From: Clostridia bacterium
Lineage (GTDB): Bacteria; Bacillota; Clostridia; TANB77; CAG-508
Direction of reading: 5' to 3'
Length of the DNA: 64,000 nt
NCBI GenBank assembly: GCA_017456555.1
Contig: JAFTJF010000011.1
Span: 347,831 to 411,830 of the forward strand
Positions 9,492 through 17,893 of this stretch are shown here, piece by piece. The notes under the pieces are model-generated. The model saw only the letters and a list, made by a program, of their open reading frames with translations, did no database searches and was not told where the DNA came from. A program made the position numbers and the translations under genes. How positions within the stretch are numbered: position 1 is the stretch's first letter; every line of letters starts with the position of its first letter.

Positions 9492-10166
9492 ATGTTTAAA
9501 ATTTTAGTCGTAGAAGATAATAAAAATTTAAGAAAACTAATGATAACTTATTTAAAAGACAATAATTATGAACCATTAGAAGCCGAAGATGGACAAGCTG
9601 CACTAGAAGTGATTGATGCCAATCATGTTGATTTAATAATTTGTGATGTTATGATGCCTAATATGGATGGATATGAACTTAGCAAAGAATTAAGAAATGC
9701 AAATTACATGATTCCTATCTTAATGGTTACAGCCAAAGATACTATTGATGACAAGAGAGAAGGTTTTTTATCAGGTGTAGATGACTATATGGTAAAACCA
9801 GTTGATATGGATGAAATGATTTTACGTGTAGGAGTTTTACTTCGTAGAGCTAATATTGTAAATCAAAAAAAATTAATTATCAAAGATGTTGTTTTATCAT
9901 ATGATGAATATACTTTGAGAAAAGGAAAAAAAGAATTTCAGTTACCTCAAAAAGAATTTCAACTTTTATATAAATTATTAAGTTTTCCAAATAAAATATT
10001 TACAAGACAAGACTTGATGGATGAAATTTGGGGATATGAAAGTGAATCAGATTTAAGAACAGTTGATGTTCATATAAAAAGACTAAGAGAAAAATTTGAA
10101 AAATTTAAAGAATTTGAAATTGTAACAATAAGAGGCGTAGGTTATAAAGGAGTAATTAAAGAATAA
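9492..10166 (+). CDS. OmpR/PhoB-type response regulator
   Basis: 224 residues: receiver domain (about 1-115) and winged-helix DNA-binding domain (about 128-222). The acidic pocket is E8/D9, the phospho-acceptor is D52 in IICDVMMP, and the conserved T80 and K102 are present. The C-terminal half carries the usual RTVDVHIKRLREK recognition helix and ends TIRGVGYKG. The ATG at 9492 is chosen over an upstream TTG at 9474 because AAGAAAGGCG precedes it and the protein then starts as expected (MFKILVVEDN). The stop abuts the kinase start with no gap, so both are made together. Confidence 0.95.
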   Translation: MFKILVVEDNKNLRKLMITYLKDNNYEPLEAEDGQAALEVIDANHVDLIICDVMMPNMDGYELSKELRNANYMIPILMVTAKDTIDDKREGFLSGVDDYMVKPVDMDEMILRVGVLLRRANIVNQKKLIIKDVVLSYDEYTLRKGKKEFQLPQKEFQLLYKLLSFPNKIFTRQDLMDEIWGYESESDLRTVDVHIKRLREKFEKFKEFEIVTIRGVGYKGVIKE

Positions 10167-11237
10167 ATGAAGAAAAAAAGAGGTATTAAATCTTTATATC
10201 TATCTTTGAGCTTGTCATTTATAATGATAATGATATTTGTTGTAGTTGGTATACTTTTGTATGGCGCTATAAAAGGTGGATTAAGTATAGCTTTTGCTGA
10301 AACTGTAATAGGAAAATTAATGGGCGACTCAATTTTAGAGAAAACATTAGAAGCTTTAAAAAGTGCTTTGTGGTACGGAATTATAATAGGTTTGGCATTA
10401 GTATTAATTGTAACAAGTCATATAATTAGACCAATAAGAAAAATTACAGAAGCTACCAAAAAGATTGCCTCTGGTGATTTGAGTACAACAGTTGATATAA
10501 ACAGAAATGATGAAATTGGAAAATTAGCAGATAATTTTAATATAATGGTTAAAGAATTAAATAGTATAGAATATTTAAGAAAAGATTTTGTTAGTAATGT
10601 ATCTCATGAATTTAAAACTCCTATTGCTTCGATACAAGGATTTGCAAAACTACTTGCAAAAGATAGTTTAAGTAAAGAAGAGCGTCAAGAATATATAGAT
10701 ATTATATTAGAAGAAACTAGTAGATTATCTAATTTATCAAACAATATGATAAAATTAACAAATTTTGAAAATCAAGAAATTGTAACAAATAAAAAAGAGT
10801 ACAGACTTGATGAACAATTGAGAAAAGCTGTTATAATGTTAGAAGAAAAGATAAATGAAAAGAACATAAAAGTTACTTTAGATTCTAAAGAAATTTCAAT
10901 AATTGAAGATGCTGATTTAATAATGGAAATCTGGATAAATTTATTGAATAACGCAATAAAATATTCTAATAAAAATGGAAATATAGAAATTAAAGTAGAA
11001 GAACAAGAAGAATTTGTACAAGTCGATATAAAAGACGATGGAATTGGAATACCAAAAGATAAACAAGAAAGAATTTTTGAAAAATTTTATCAAGCTGAGA
11101 AATCACATTCTTATGAAGGAAGTGGCTTAGGTTTAGCGATTGTAAAAAGAATTGTAGATTTAACACAAGGAAAAATAGAGCTTGAAAGTGAAGAAGGAAA
11201 AGGAACAAAATTTACAGTGTATGTTAGAAAAATTTAA
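10167..11237 (+). CDS. Membrane sensor histidine kinase, partner of the response regulator
   Basis: 356 residues. Two membrane helices (about 12-32 and 70-90) enclose only a short outside loop of about 35 residues, so the signal may be read in or near the membrane. A HAMP domain (about 88-140) is followed by the HisKA box with phospho-acceptor H147 in VSHEFKTPIAS. The ATPase domain shows N-box NLLNNAIKYSN, G1 DDGIGIP, F-box and G2 GSGLGLAIV. It begins on the base after the regulator stop codon. The nearest functional neighbour downstream is the FtsH-like gene. The short sensor loop resembles envelope-stress sensing kinases, but the signal is unknown. Confidence 0.94.
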   Translation: MKKKRGIKSLYLSLSLSFIMIMIFVVVGILLYGAIKGGLSIAFAETVIGKLMGDSILEKTLEALKSALWYGIIIGLALVLIVTSHIIRPIRKITEATKKIASGDLSTTVDINRNDEIGKLADNFNIMVKELNSIEYLRKDFVSNVSHEFKTPIASIQGFAKLLAKDSLSKEERQEYIDIILEETSRLSNLSNNMIKLTNFENQEIVTNKKEYRLDEQLRKAVIMLEEKINEKNIKVTLDSKEISIIEDADLIMEIWINLLNNAIKYSNKNGNIEIKVEEQEEFVQVDIKDDGIGIPKDKQERIFEKFYQAEKSHSYEGSGLGLAIVKRIVDLTQGKIELESEEGKGTKFTVYVRKI

Positions 11238-11300
11238 TTCTTAAAGATATGCATTTTAGATAAAATAATACAGAATAAGAGATATAGTCGGAGAGTAATA

Positions 11301-12476
11301 ATGAAAAATAAAAAAATACTAATATTAATTTTTGCAATAATACTAATAATTTTATTTATAGGTATAAGTGTGTTTCTAGAAGAATCAACTGAATATATTA
11401 CATATAAAGAATTTTATTCAGAACTTGAAAATGAAAAAATAGAAAAAGTTATAATAGAAGATTCAAGATTACAATTTTACAAAAAAGATTCAGAAAAATT
11501 ATATGAAACAGAGAATCCAGAAAAAGATAATTTAAAAGAAATGTTATTATTACAAGGAGTAACAGTAGAAACAGATTCTGCAGAAGAAACATTTGTGTTT
11601 ATATTTGATTTAATGTTTTATTTAATTTTCTTTGGTGCTGTTGGAGTTGGTATATATAAATTAGTTGGGATGAATAGAAATACTTTTAAAGTAGTAAAAC
11701 ATACAAAAATTAAATTTGAAGATATTGCAGGCATGGATGATTTGAAAAAAGAAATGATGCAAATTGTAGATATCTTAAAAAATTCAAAAGACTATAAAGA
11801 AAAAGGAATAAGACAAACAAAAGGAATAATTTTTGAAGGCAATCCAGGAAATGGAAAAACATTATTTGCAAAAGCATTAGCAGAAGAGGCTGGTGTGAAT
11901 TTTATAGCAACAAAAGGTGCAGATTTTCAAAGTGCAGTTATGTCTTTTGGAGCAGGAAAAATAAAAACATTATTTAAAAAAGCTAAAAAATATAGACCAT
12001 GTATAATTTTCATAGATGAATTTGACGGAATTGGTGAAAGAAGAAATTATGCAGGAAGCGGAGTTGATAAAGAAAACAATAGAATAATAACAGCAATGCT
12101 TAATGAAATGGATGGATTTGATACAGAAGATGGAATTTTAGTAATAGCTGCAACAAATTCATATGCTTCTTTAGATCCAGCTTTAATAAGACCAGGAAGA
12201 TTTGATTTGAAATATAATATTTCAAATCCTGATCAACCAACAAGAGTTAAATTAATAGATTTATATACAAAAAATAAAAAACTATCAGAAGATATTAATA
12301 AAGAAAGATTAGCAGCTGCTTTTGAAAATTTAAGTTGTTCAGCAATTGAAACTATTTTAAATGAAGCATCTATGCTTACTATGTTAAATAAAAAAGAAAC
12401 AATTACTTTAGATGATATTGTTTTAGCTGCGCAAAAAACAAATTGTAGATTAAATATGAAACTTTTAAGAAAATAA
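11301..12476 (+). CDS. FtsH-like membrane AAA+ ATPase lacking the peptidase domain
   Basis: 391 residues. It has the FtsH plan up to the end of the ATPase: TM1 (about 5-26), a small outside domain (27-97), TM2 (about 98-122), then AAA+ with Walker A GNPGNGKT (180-187), Walker B IIFIDE (235-240), sensor Asn in AATNS (286) and the arginine-finger stretch LDPALIRPGRFD (R297, R300). The pore-loop region reads AVMSFGAGK. It stops right after the lid helices, so the zinc-metallopeptidase half of FtsH (HEXXH) is absent; FtsH itself is usually over 600 residues. The reading frame ends cleanly, with no leftover peptidase sequence downstream, so this looks like a designed short form rather than a fresh truncation. 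It may unfold or extract membrane proteins without degrading them. Confidence 0.88.
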   Translation: MKNKKILILIFAIILIILFIGISVFLEESTEYITYKEFYSELENEKIEKVIIEDSRLQFYKKDSEKLYETENPEKDNLKEMLLLQGVTVETDSAEETFVFIFDLMFYLIFFGAVGVGIYKLVGMNRNTFKVVKHTKIKFEDIAGMDDLKKEMMQIVDILKNSKDYKEKGIRQTKGIIFEGNPGNGKTLFAKALAEEAGVNFIATKGADFQSAVMSFGAGKIKTLFKKAKKYRPCIIFIDEFDGIGERRNYAGSGVDKENNRIITAMLNEMDGFDTEDGILVIAATNSYASLDPALIRPGRFDLKYNISNPDQPTRVKLIDLYTKNKKLSEDINKERLAAAFENLSCSAIETILNEASMLTMLNKKETITLDDIVLAAQKTNCRLNMKLLRK

Positions 12477-12557
12477 CACTTTGATACAAAAGTGTAGATA
12501 ATAAATGTGAAGCAAATAGACATATAAAAATCGAAAAATAGAAATTATGTAAATTTT

Positions 12558-12585
12558 TTGAAAAGTACTACACAAATAATAAAAT
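12558..12585 (+). promoter_or_regulatory. Probable promoter for yebC
   Basis: TTGAAA (12558-12563), a 16-base spacer and TAAAAT (12580-12585). A second TAAAAT lies at 12592-12597, so the exact -10 is uncertain. Confidence 0.45.
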
Positions 12586-12631
12586 ATATGTTAAAATATT
12601 AGGCGAATCGAAATTAAAGGAGGGAAAGAGA

Positions 12632-13357
12632 ATGTCAGGACATTCAAAATGGCACAATATACAAGCCAAAAAAGGAAAAGCAGATGCTGCAAGAGGAAAA
12701 ATATTCACAAAATTAGGAAGAGAATTATTAATTGCTGTAAAACAAGGTGGACCTGACCCAGCTGGAAACTCTAAATTAAAAGATGTTATAGCAAAATGTA
12801 AAGCAAACAACATGCCTAACGATACAATAAACAATGCTATAAAAAAAGCTTCAGGTGCTGGTAGTGCAGAAAACTACGAAGAAATGACATACGAAGGTTA
12901 TGGAACAAATGGTGTTGCAGTTATAGTTAATGCATCTACAAACAACAAAAATAGAACAGCAGCTGATGTAAGACATATATTTGATAAATTTGGTGGAAAT
13001 CTTGGAACAACAGGATGCGTATCTTATATGTTCGAGAAAAAAGGTGTAATAGTTATAGAAAAAGAAGGATGCCCAGTAGGAGAAGACGATTTAATGATGC
13101 TTTCTATTGAAGCTGGAGCAGAAGACTTCCAAGTTGAAGATGAAGTATATCAAATTACTACAGCTCCAAGTGATTTCACAGCTGTTACAGAAGAATTATC
13201 TAAAAATAATCTAACATTTTTAGAAGCTGGAGTTCAAATGGTACCAAGTACATATGTAACATTAGACGAAGAAGCAGGAGCAAAAATGCAAAGATTAATA
13301 GATAACTTAGAAGATTTAGATGATGTTTTAGAAGTATTCCATAACTGGGATGAATAA
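12632..13357 (+). CDS. yebC: YebC/PmpR/TACO1 family protein
   Basis: 241 residues, full family length. It opens with the hallmark [16 protein letters not shown] and the basic stretch [16 protein letters not shown], and ends with the usual [16 protein letters not shown]. Members are described as DNA-binding regulators, or as translation factors that help ribosomes at difficult sequences (the TACO1/YebC role). A strong AAAGGAGGG site precedes the ATG. The GIY-YIG gene starts only three bases after its stop, so the two form an operon ended by the terminator at 13685. Confidence 0.96.
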   Translation: MSGHSKWHNIQAKKGKADAARGKIFTKLGRELLIAVKQGGPDPAGNSKLKDVIAKCKANNMPNDTINNAIKKASGAGSAENYEEMTYEGYGTNGVAVIVNASTNNKNRTAADVRHIFDKFGGNLGTTGCVSYMFEKKGVIVIEKEGCPVGEDDLMMLSIEAGAEDFQVEDEVYQITTAPSDFTAVTEELSKNNLTFLEAGVQMVPSTYVTLDEEAGAKMQRLIDNLEDLDDVLEVFHNWDE

Positions 13358-13360
13358 TAT

Positions 13361-13678
13361 ATGTACTATACTTACATGTTAAGATGTGAAGATAATTCTA
13401 TTTACACAGGAATAACATCAAATGTAGAAAGAAGAATGGAAGAGCATTTTAGCAAAGATAAGAAATGTGCAAAATATACAGCAACTCATCAAGCGAAAAA
13501 ATTAGAAAGTGTATGGGAATCTGAAAACAGAGTTTTGGCTTCTAAATTAGAATTTTATATAAAAAAGAATCTTTCAAAACAAGAAAAAGAAAGTTTAATA
13601 AAAGATAATAGTTTATTAGAAAAATTTCTTGGAGAAAAGATTGAAGCTCAAAACTATAAGTCAATAAAAATTAAATAA
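13361..13678 (+). CDS. GIY-YIG nuclease superfamily protein (YhbQ/UPF0213-like)
   Basis: 105 residues. The GIY-YIG fold is visible as YYTYMLRCEDNSIYTGITSNVERRMEEH, where Y-T-Y and Y-T-G take the places of GIY and YIG, and the Arg helix follows. The Lys-rich tail (KKNLSKQEKESLIKD) matches the UPF0213/YhbQ group. It starts three bases after yebC, with no separate ribosome site beyond the end of yebC, which suggests translational coupling. A DNA-processing role is inferred from the fold only. Confidence 0.88.
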   Translation: MYYTYMLRCEDNSIYTGITSNVERRMEEHFSKDKKCAKYTATHQAKKLESVWESENRVLASKLEFYIKKNLSKQEKESLIKDNSLLEKFLGEKIEAQNYKSIKIK

Positions 13679-13684
13679 AATATT

Positions 13685-13717
13685 AAGAGTAGACAAGCAA
13701 AATGTCTACTCTTTTTT
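13685..13717 (+). terminator. Intrinsic terminator after yebC operon
   Basis: Perfect 11-base stem AAGAGTAGACA / TGTCTACTCTT (13685-13695, 13703-13713) with a T-run. Confidence 0.92.
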
Positions 13718-13778
13718 GTATTTAATATGAATAAAAAATCAAAAGAATAAGAAAATAATAAAAAAGGAGATGAAGGTT

Positions 13779-14658
13779 ATGTTTTTTAGAACTGATATGG
13801 CAGTGGAAAGAAGAGATGTATATAAGGCTGCAAATAAAATAGAAAATGAGATTAATGGTATTGAATGTGAAGAATTAAAAAAGAGTGATATTACTGTAAC
13901 AAGAGTGAAGATTTTAAATAAAGAAGGTGAAAAAGCACTTCAAAGAAAAATTGGAAGTTATATAACAATAGATATGAAAAAAATCAATAATATAACAGTC
14001 GAAAAAGAAGAAGAGATAATAAAAACTTTTTCAAATGAATTAAGTGAAATAATTAATAAACATATAAAAAAAGATGAGGAGATTTTGATAGTTGGACTTG
14101 GAAATGTGTATGCAACACCAGATTCGTTAGGTGCAAAAGTTGTTCAAAATATTGAAATTACAAGACATATAAAAATTTATTTACCAAATGCAATTGATAA
14201 AAATACAAGAAGTGTAAGTGCAATAACACCACGGAGTGCTTGGAACAACAGGAATTGAGACTATAGAAATTGTAAGAGGAATAGTTGACAACACAAAACC
14301 AAAACTTGTTATAGCAATTGATAGTCTTTGTTCTAAAAATATAGATAGAATAAATAAATCAATACAAATTTCAGATACAGGAATTATACCAGGAGGTGGA
14401 GTTGGAAATAGACAAGAAGAACTATCAGAAGAAACTTTAGGAGTACCTGTTATAGGTGTTGGGATTCCAACAGTATTAGATGCGGCAACTATTGTTATAG
14501 ATACTTTGAAAAATTGTGAAATCAATGTTTCTGAAAACGAAATAGTTGAAAAGATGAAATTAAACAATTTTAATTTTGTTGTAACTCCAAAAGAAATAGA
14601 TAGTTTGATAGAAAATATGGTTCTTCTAGTTTCAGAAGGAATAAACTCTGCGTTGTAA
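13779..14658 (+). pseudogene. gpr: Germination protease GPR, interrupted by a one-base frameshift
   Basis: Two consecutive frames together make one GPR, the spore protease (A25 family) that degrades small acid-soluble proteins at germination. Frame one runs from MFFRTDMAVERRD to SAITP; frame two continues GVLGTTGIET and onward through AIDSLCSKNI, PGGGVGNRQ and VPVIGVGIPTV. The join needs one base removed: CCA at 14229-14231, an extra C at 14232, then GGA at 14233. Both candidate catalytic Asp regions survive (YATPDSLGAK before, AIDSLCSK after the break). As read, frame one ends after about eight wrong residues (RSAWNNRN). I place the start at 13779, not 13770, because AAAAAGGAG is then nine bases away. 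It could be a true mutation, an assembly error or, less likely, a programmed shift. Confidence 0.9.
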
Positions 14659-14760
14659 TATTTTAAATAAAAATTAGTTATATGAAATGTTAAAATTATC
14701 TTGTCTTTTTTTTGGTTATAAGTTATGATATTTATATCAAAAGAAAAGGGGAATAAAGGT

Positions 14761-15273
14761 ATGAGTGAAAAAGGATTAGCAAAATCAACTATGGTAATAA
14801 TAATTGTATTATTAATTGCTGTTTTAGGAATTGTATTTTTTGTATTTAATAAAGATGGAAAATTAGAATATTTTAGATTAAAAGGATATTCTGAGTGTGA
14901 AGGTGTTTTAATAGATAATTATAATGATTTTTCTAAATTAGTTTCTAATGCTAGATTAGATAAAGAGATGGAAAGTACAAAAACTTATAACTGGCATGTA
15001 GTATTAGAATACTTTAATGAAGCATATTTTGCTGAGAAAAAAGTGGCAGTAATATCAACATATGCAGATACATCAAAAGATTATGTATTTTCTATAGATG
15101 AAGTTATTTATAATGAAACAAAAACATCTGCAACAATAAATTACACAGATAAAGTAGGTGGATATGCTGGAACATTAGATGTTTCTTGGGAAAACTATAT
15201 GATTGTTGAACTAGAACCAACAGTAACAGAAGTTAATTTTGTTATGGCAAATAAAGGAGTATCAGAAAAATAA
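14761..15273 (+). CDS. Membrane-anchored hypothetical protein, PrcB-like fold possible
   Basis: 170 residues: short cytoplasmic start, one membrane helix (about 10-30), then an outside domain of about 135 residues. The end of that domain alternates strand-like stretches around VGGYAGTLDVSW and a Pro near the C-terminus, faintly like PrcB C-terminal domains; this is a weak resemblance. The ATG at 14761 is preceded by AAAAGGGG at good spacing, whereas the ATG at 14725 has no ribosome site. It lies about 100 bases after gpr and ends at its own terminator. Function unknown. Confidence 0.65.
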   Translation: MSEKGLAKSTMVIIIVLLIAVLGIVFFVFNKDGKLEYFRLKGYSECEGVLIDNYNDFSKLVSNARLDKEMESTKTYNWHVVLEYFNEAYFAEKKVAVISTYADTSKDYVFSIDEVIYNETKTSATINYTDKVGGYAGTLDVSWENYMIVELEPTVTEVNFVMANKGVSEK

Positions 15274-15282
15274 AATAATAGT

Positions 15283-15311
15283 AAAGAGTGGTTTTAAGCC
15301 ACTCTTTTTTG
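15283..15311 (+). terminator. Intrinsic terminator
   Basis: Nine-base stem AAAGAGTGG / CCACTCTTT (15283-15291, 15299-15307) followed by T's. Confidence 0.88.
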
Positions 15312-15386
15312 TATAAGATAAACACACTAATGGAAAAATATGAATAATATAAAGTGTAATTAAAATTTTGATGAGAGGTATAAGTA

Positions 15387-15881
15387 TTGAAATCTATTTG
15401 TATAAAAACCATTAGTGAGGAAAAGATAAATTATATGATAGAACTAATCGAAAAAGTTCCAATAAATATTTATATGTCTAATTATAGATTTAAAACTTAT
15501 GATAATTTAATAATTCATTATCCGTTTGAAGAAAACATTGAAGAGTTTTATGATTTTGTTTCGATTATAATAAAAAAATGTATAGAGAATTTTTATGAAG
15601 AAGAATTTATAAACAAAAATGTAGAAAAAAATTACTTTTATTTAAGTAGTATTGAAAGAAAATATATATCAGAAATTACTAAAAAAGTTTTAGAATTACC
15701 AGATGAAAAAATAGGGTATAAAAACGATATTCTAAAAAATTTAATTAAAAATTATATAAAAGAAAACAAGAGTATTATAATAGAAGGTTTTGTAAATTTT
15801 AGAATTAAAGAATATAAAGAGCTTTTAGATAGAATAGTTGAGGTTTCTGTTTTTAGCTATTTAGATTTGATAACATTTTAA
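15387..15881 (+). CDS. ytxC: YtxC-like sporulation protein (short form)
   Basis: 164-residue soluble protein. The best family clue is the C-terminal IIIEGFVNFRIKEYKELLDRIVEVSV, the signature of YtxC-like proteins, preceded by an ISEITKKVL helix. Typical YtxC proteins are clearly longer, so this is a reduced version or a distant relative. Start is a TTG at 15387, fixed by GAGAGG at 15373-15378; no ATG fits. YtxC is linked to sporulation in Bacillus by name and regulation, with no known activity. It lies among other spore-related genes (gpr upstream), which agrees with the call. Confidence 0.6.
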   Translation: MKSICIKTISEEKINYMIELIEKVPINIYMSNYRFKTYDNLIIHYPFEENIEEFYDFVSIIIKKCIENFYEEEFINKNVEKNYFYLSSIERKYISEITKKVLELPDEKIGYKNDILKNLIKNYIKENKSIIIEGFVNFRIKEYKELLDRIVEVSVFSYLDLITF

Positions 15882-15915
15882 TTCTTGTTTGTATCAAATT
15901 ATAATTGTTACAATG

Positions 15916-15957
15916 AAAATCTCGCTTGCCACAGTTGTGGAAGCGAGATTGTTTTTG
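15916..15957. terminator. Bidirectional terminator between ytxC and a minus-strand gene
   Basis: Stem AATCTCGCTT / AAGCGAGATT (15918-15927, 15941-15950) continues into CCAC/GTGG around a four-base loop. T-runs lie on both sides, so it can stop both convergent genes. Confidence 0.85.
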
Positions 15958-15959
15958 AA

Positions 15960-16415
15960 TTAGATTTCACAAGTTACGATGAGTGCGTAATTTTCAGGAT
16001 CTGCATAGCACTCAAAACCTTTTCTTTGAAGAGCCTTTACAAAAGGTTTTAACAAGATAATATCTTCATCTTGAAAACCTGCGAGTTCAGGCGTTTTTAC
16101 TGATGTGGATGATTTTAAATCTGTTTTTTCAACATATTGGTCGTAACTTAAAAGGTCATAATCGTTTAATTTTTTTCCATGATGTAATGTCCAACTTGTA
16201 ACATCAAATTTAAAAAAGGAAAAATAACGATTAATGCTTGAAATTGAAACACAAAAACCATTACATCCAAATAAAGGAATTGCGAATCCTTGGGTAATTG
16301 CGGAATTAATTTCTTTTTCGACTTCTAACAAGAAATTATCTGCGATTTGGTCGAAGACTACGTTTTCTGTTGATTTGTAATTGTTAATGAGTACCTTGAT
16401 ATCGTTTGCGTTCAT
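15960..16415 (-). CDS. Orphan minus-strand gene, function unknown (island A)
   Basis: 151-residue soluble protein beginning MNANDIKVLINNYKSTENV, with an aromatic middle (INRYFSFFKFDVTSWTLHHGK) and ending ALIVTCEI. No family recognised. The ATG at 16415 has AGAGGT upstream. It stands alone between + strand genes, with its own promoter (16471-16499) and a shared terminator. Sample 60-base rows hold 17-23 G/C, against about 16 in a native row, so composition is only mildly raised. It belongs to a set of four similar single-gene insertions in this window. Confidence 0.7.
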   Translation of the reverse strand: MNANDIKVLINNYKSTENVVFDQIADNFLLEVEKEINSAITQGFAIPLFGCNGFCVSISSINRYFSFFKFDVTSWTLHHGKKLNDYDLLSYDQYVEKTDLKSSTSVKTPELAGFQDEDIILLKPFVKALQRKGFECYADPENYALIVTCEI

Positions 16416-16470
16416 ATTTTTACCTCTAGGAAGCTATGCTCCTTAAATCTAATTAACGGGTTACACTAAT

Positions 16471-16499
16471 ATTATATCATTTTTTTGACTTTTTTTCAA
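16471..16499 (-). promoter_or_regulatory. Promoter of island A gene
   Basis: On the minus strand: TTGAAA (16494-16499), 17-base spacer, TATAAT (16471-16476), with TG just upstream of the -10 (TGATATAAT). Confidence 0.8.
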
Positions 16500-16590
16500 A
16501 TTTCAGTCTAGATAAGAATAATTATTGATTTGTATATTGATAATTATTGGATTTTGTAGTAAAGTATAAAAAGAAAGAAGGTAGATAAAT

Positions 16591-17031
16591 ATGTTAAAAG
16601 AAAAATTAATGGAAGATTTAAAAGTTTCAATGAGAGAAAAAAATGAAATTAGAAAAAATACTGTTCAAATGGTAAGGGCTGCTATTTTACAAATTGAAAA
16701 AGATAAAGGAATAACAGTTGAAGATGATAAAATAGTAGAAATTATAGCAAAAGAAGTAAAAGGTAAAAAAGATGCTTTAGTAGATTTTGAAAAAGCTGAA
16801 AGAGCAGATTTAATAGAACAAACAAATCAAGAAATTGCAATATTACAAGAATATTTGCCAAAACAATTATCAAAAGAAGAAATTAAAGATGTGATTGAAA
16901 AAGTAATTGCAGATGTTGGAGCAACATCTATGAAAGATATGGGAAGTGTTATGAAAGAAGCTAAAGCTAGAATTGGTGCTGGAGCTGATGGAAGAACAAT
17001 TAATGAAGTTGTTAAAGAATTACTAAATTAA
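16591..17031 (+). CDS. yqeY: GatB/YqeY domain protein
   Basis: 146 residues, the full length of stand-alone YqeY proteins. Family features are the N-terminal LKEKLMEDLKVSMREKNEIRKNTVQMVRAAI, the middle EIAILQEYLPKQLSKEE and the Gly-rich end ARIGAGADGRTINEVVKELL. The domain is shared with the tRNA-binding tail of the GatB amidotransferase subunit, so a tRNA-related role is presumed, but the exact function is unsettled. The ribosome site GAAAGAAGG lies before the ATG. The TraX-like gene follows at 12 bases. Confidence 0.93.
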   Translation: MLKEKLMEDLKVSMREKNEIRKNTVQMVRAAILQIEKDKGITVEDDKIVEIIAKEVKGKKDALVDFEKAERADLIEQTNQEIAILQEYLPKQLSKEEIKDVIEKVIADVGATSMKDMGSVMKEAKARIGAGADGRTINEVVKELLN

Positions 17032-17043
17032 AAGGAATATAAG

Positions 17044-17715
17044 ATGACTAGTTTTGTAATAAAAATTATAGCATGTTTTACAATGATTTTAGATCATATA
17101 AAATATGCTATTCCAAGTACAAATAATTTTATAACAGTATATTTAGGTAGATTAGCTTTTCCGTTATTTGCGTTTCTTATTTCGGAAGGGTTTACACACA
17201 CAAGCGATTTGAAAAAGTATTATAAAAGATTATTAATATTTGGAGTTATATCTCAAATTCCATTTATGCTTTTTAGAACTCTGGTCGGTGAGTGGAAATT
17301 ACTTAATATAATGTTTACTTTATTATTAGGACTTATTTGTATAACTATATATGAGAAAGAATCTAGAAAATGGATTTCAATACCAGCAATAATTGCAATA
17401 GTTATTTTAGGTGAACTAATTAATGTTGATTATAGGTGGTTTGGAGTACTAACAGTATTTTTGATACATTTATTAAAAAATAAAAAACTATTATTAGTAA
17501 TTTTGTATTTTCCAATTACATTTATTTTTTATTATATATTAATAGGTAATGCAATTTTTAAATTAGAATATTTATTATATGTAATTTGTACAGTCTTAAG
17601 TTTGATTTTTGTAATTTTATATAATGGTAAGCAAGGGAAGAAGATGAAAAATTTTTTCTATTGGTTTTATCCAATTCATATGTTAATAGTATATGGACTA
17701 AGTTTTATATTTTAA
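17044..17715 (+). CDS. TraX family membrane protein
   Basis: 223 residues, almost all membrane: about seven helices. The N-terminus has the family pattern IIACFTMILDHIKY with the conserved Asp-His, then YLGRLAFPLFAFLISEGF and a Tyr/Lys-rich cytoplasmic loop (KKYYKRLLIFG). TraX was first known as the F-pilin acetylase, but Firmicutes chromosomal copies are common and probably are general acyltransferases acting at the membrane. No conjugation genes lie nearby. It is 12 bases after yqeY, with AAAGGA as ribosome site. Confidence 0.88.
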   Translation: MTSFVIKIIACFTMILDHIKYAIPSTNNFITVYLGRLAFPLFAFLISEGFTHTSDLKKYYKRLLIFGVISQIPFMLFRTLVGEWKLLNIMFTLLLGLICITIYEKESRKWISIPAIIAIVILGELINVDYRWFGVLTVFLIHLLKNKKLLLVILYFPITFIFYYILIGNAIFKLEYLLYVICTVLSLIFVILYNGKQGKKMKNFFYWFYPIHMLIVYGLSFIF

Positions 17716-17723
17716 ACATAAAA

Positions 17724-17756
17724 AAGAAGGTTATTTTTAATAACCTTCTTTTTTTA
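17724..17756 (+). terminator. Intrinsic terminator after the TraX-like gene
   Basis: Perfect 12-base stem AAGAAGGTTATT / AATAACCTTCTT (17724-17735, 17739-17750) and a T-run. Confidence 0.92.
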
Positions 17757-17825
17757 TTGTACTATATAAATTTCTATTTGAAGATAAAAAAATAAAAAAG
17801 ATTTTATAATATAATGAAAATAATT

Positions 17826-17858
17826 AAAACCTCTAGTGAATTACTAGAGGTTTTTTTT
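17826..17858 (-). terminator. Terminator of the minus-strand glycosyltransferase
   Basis: Stem AACCTCTAGT / ACTAGAGGTT (17828-17837, 17843-17852). A T-run follows on + and a shorter one on the minus side; placed 35 bases after the minus-strand gene end. Confidence 0.8.
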
Positions 17859-17893
17859 AATTTATTGTTTTATAAAATTAAACTAAATTGATT

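Noticed and set aside
12476..12495. Hairpin after the FtsH-like gene as a terminator
   Set aside because: Seven-pair ACACTTT/AAAGTGT stem begins inside the stop codon and has no T-run.
13718..13770. Sigma-F/G promoter ahead of gpr
   Set aside because: A GTATT-like box occurs but no matching -10 at the proper spacing; too weak to report.
14229..14240. Programmed +1 frameshift in gpr
   Set aside because: CCA to CAC re-pairing is poor and no stimulatory stem or conserved shift site is seen; no report of such a shift in gpr is known to me. Kept only as a remote option.
17044..17715. Conjugative element suggested by a TraX-like gene
   Set aside because: No other transfer, relaxase or integrase gene is present, and TraX-like proteins are common on chromosomes.
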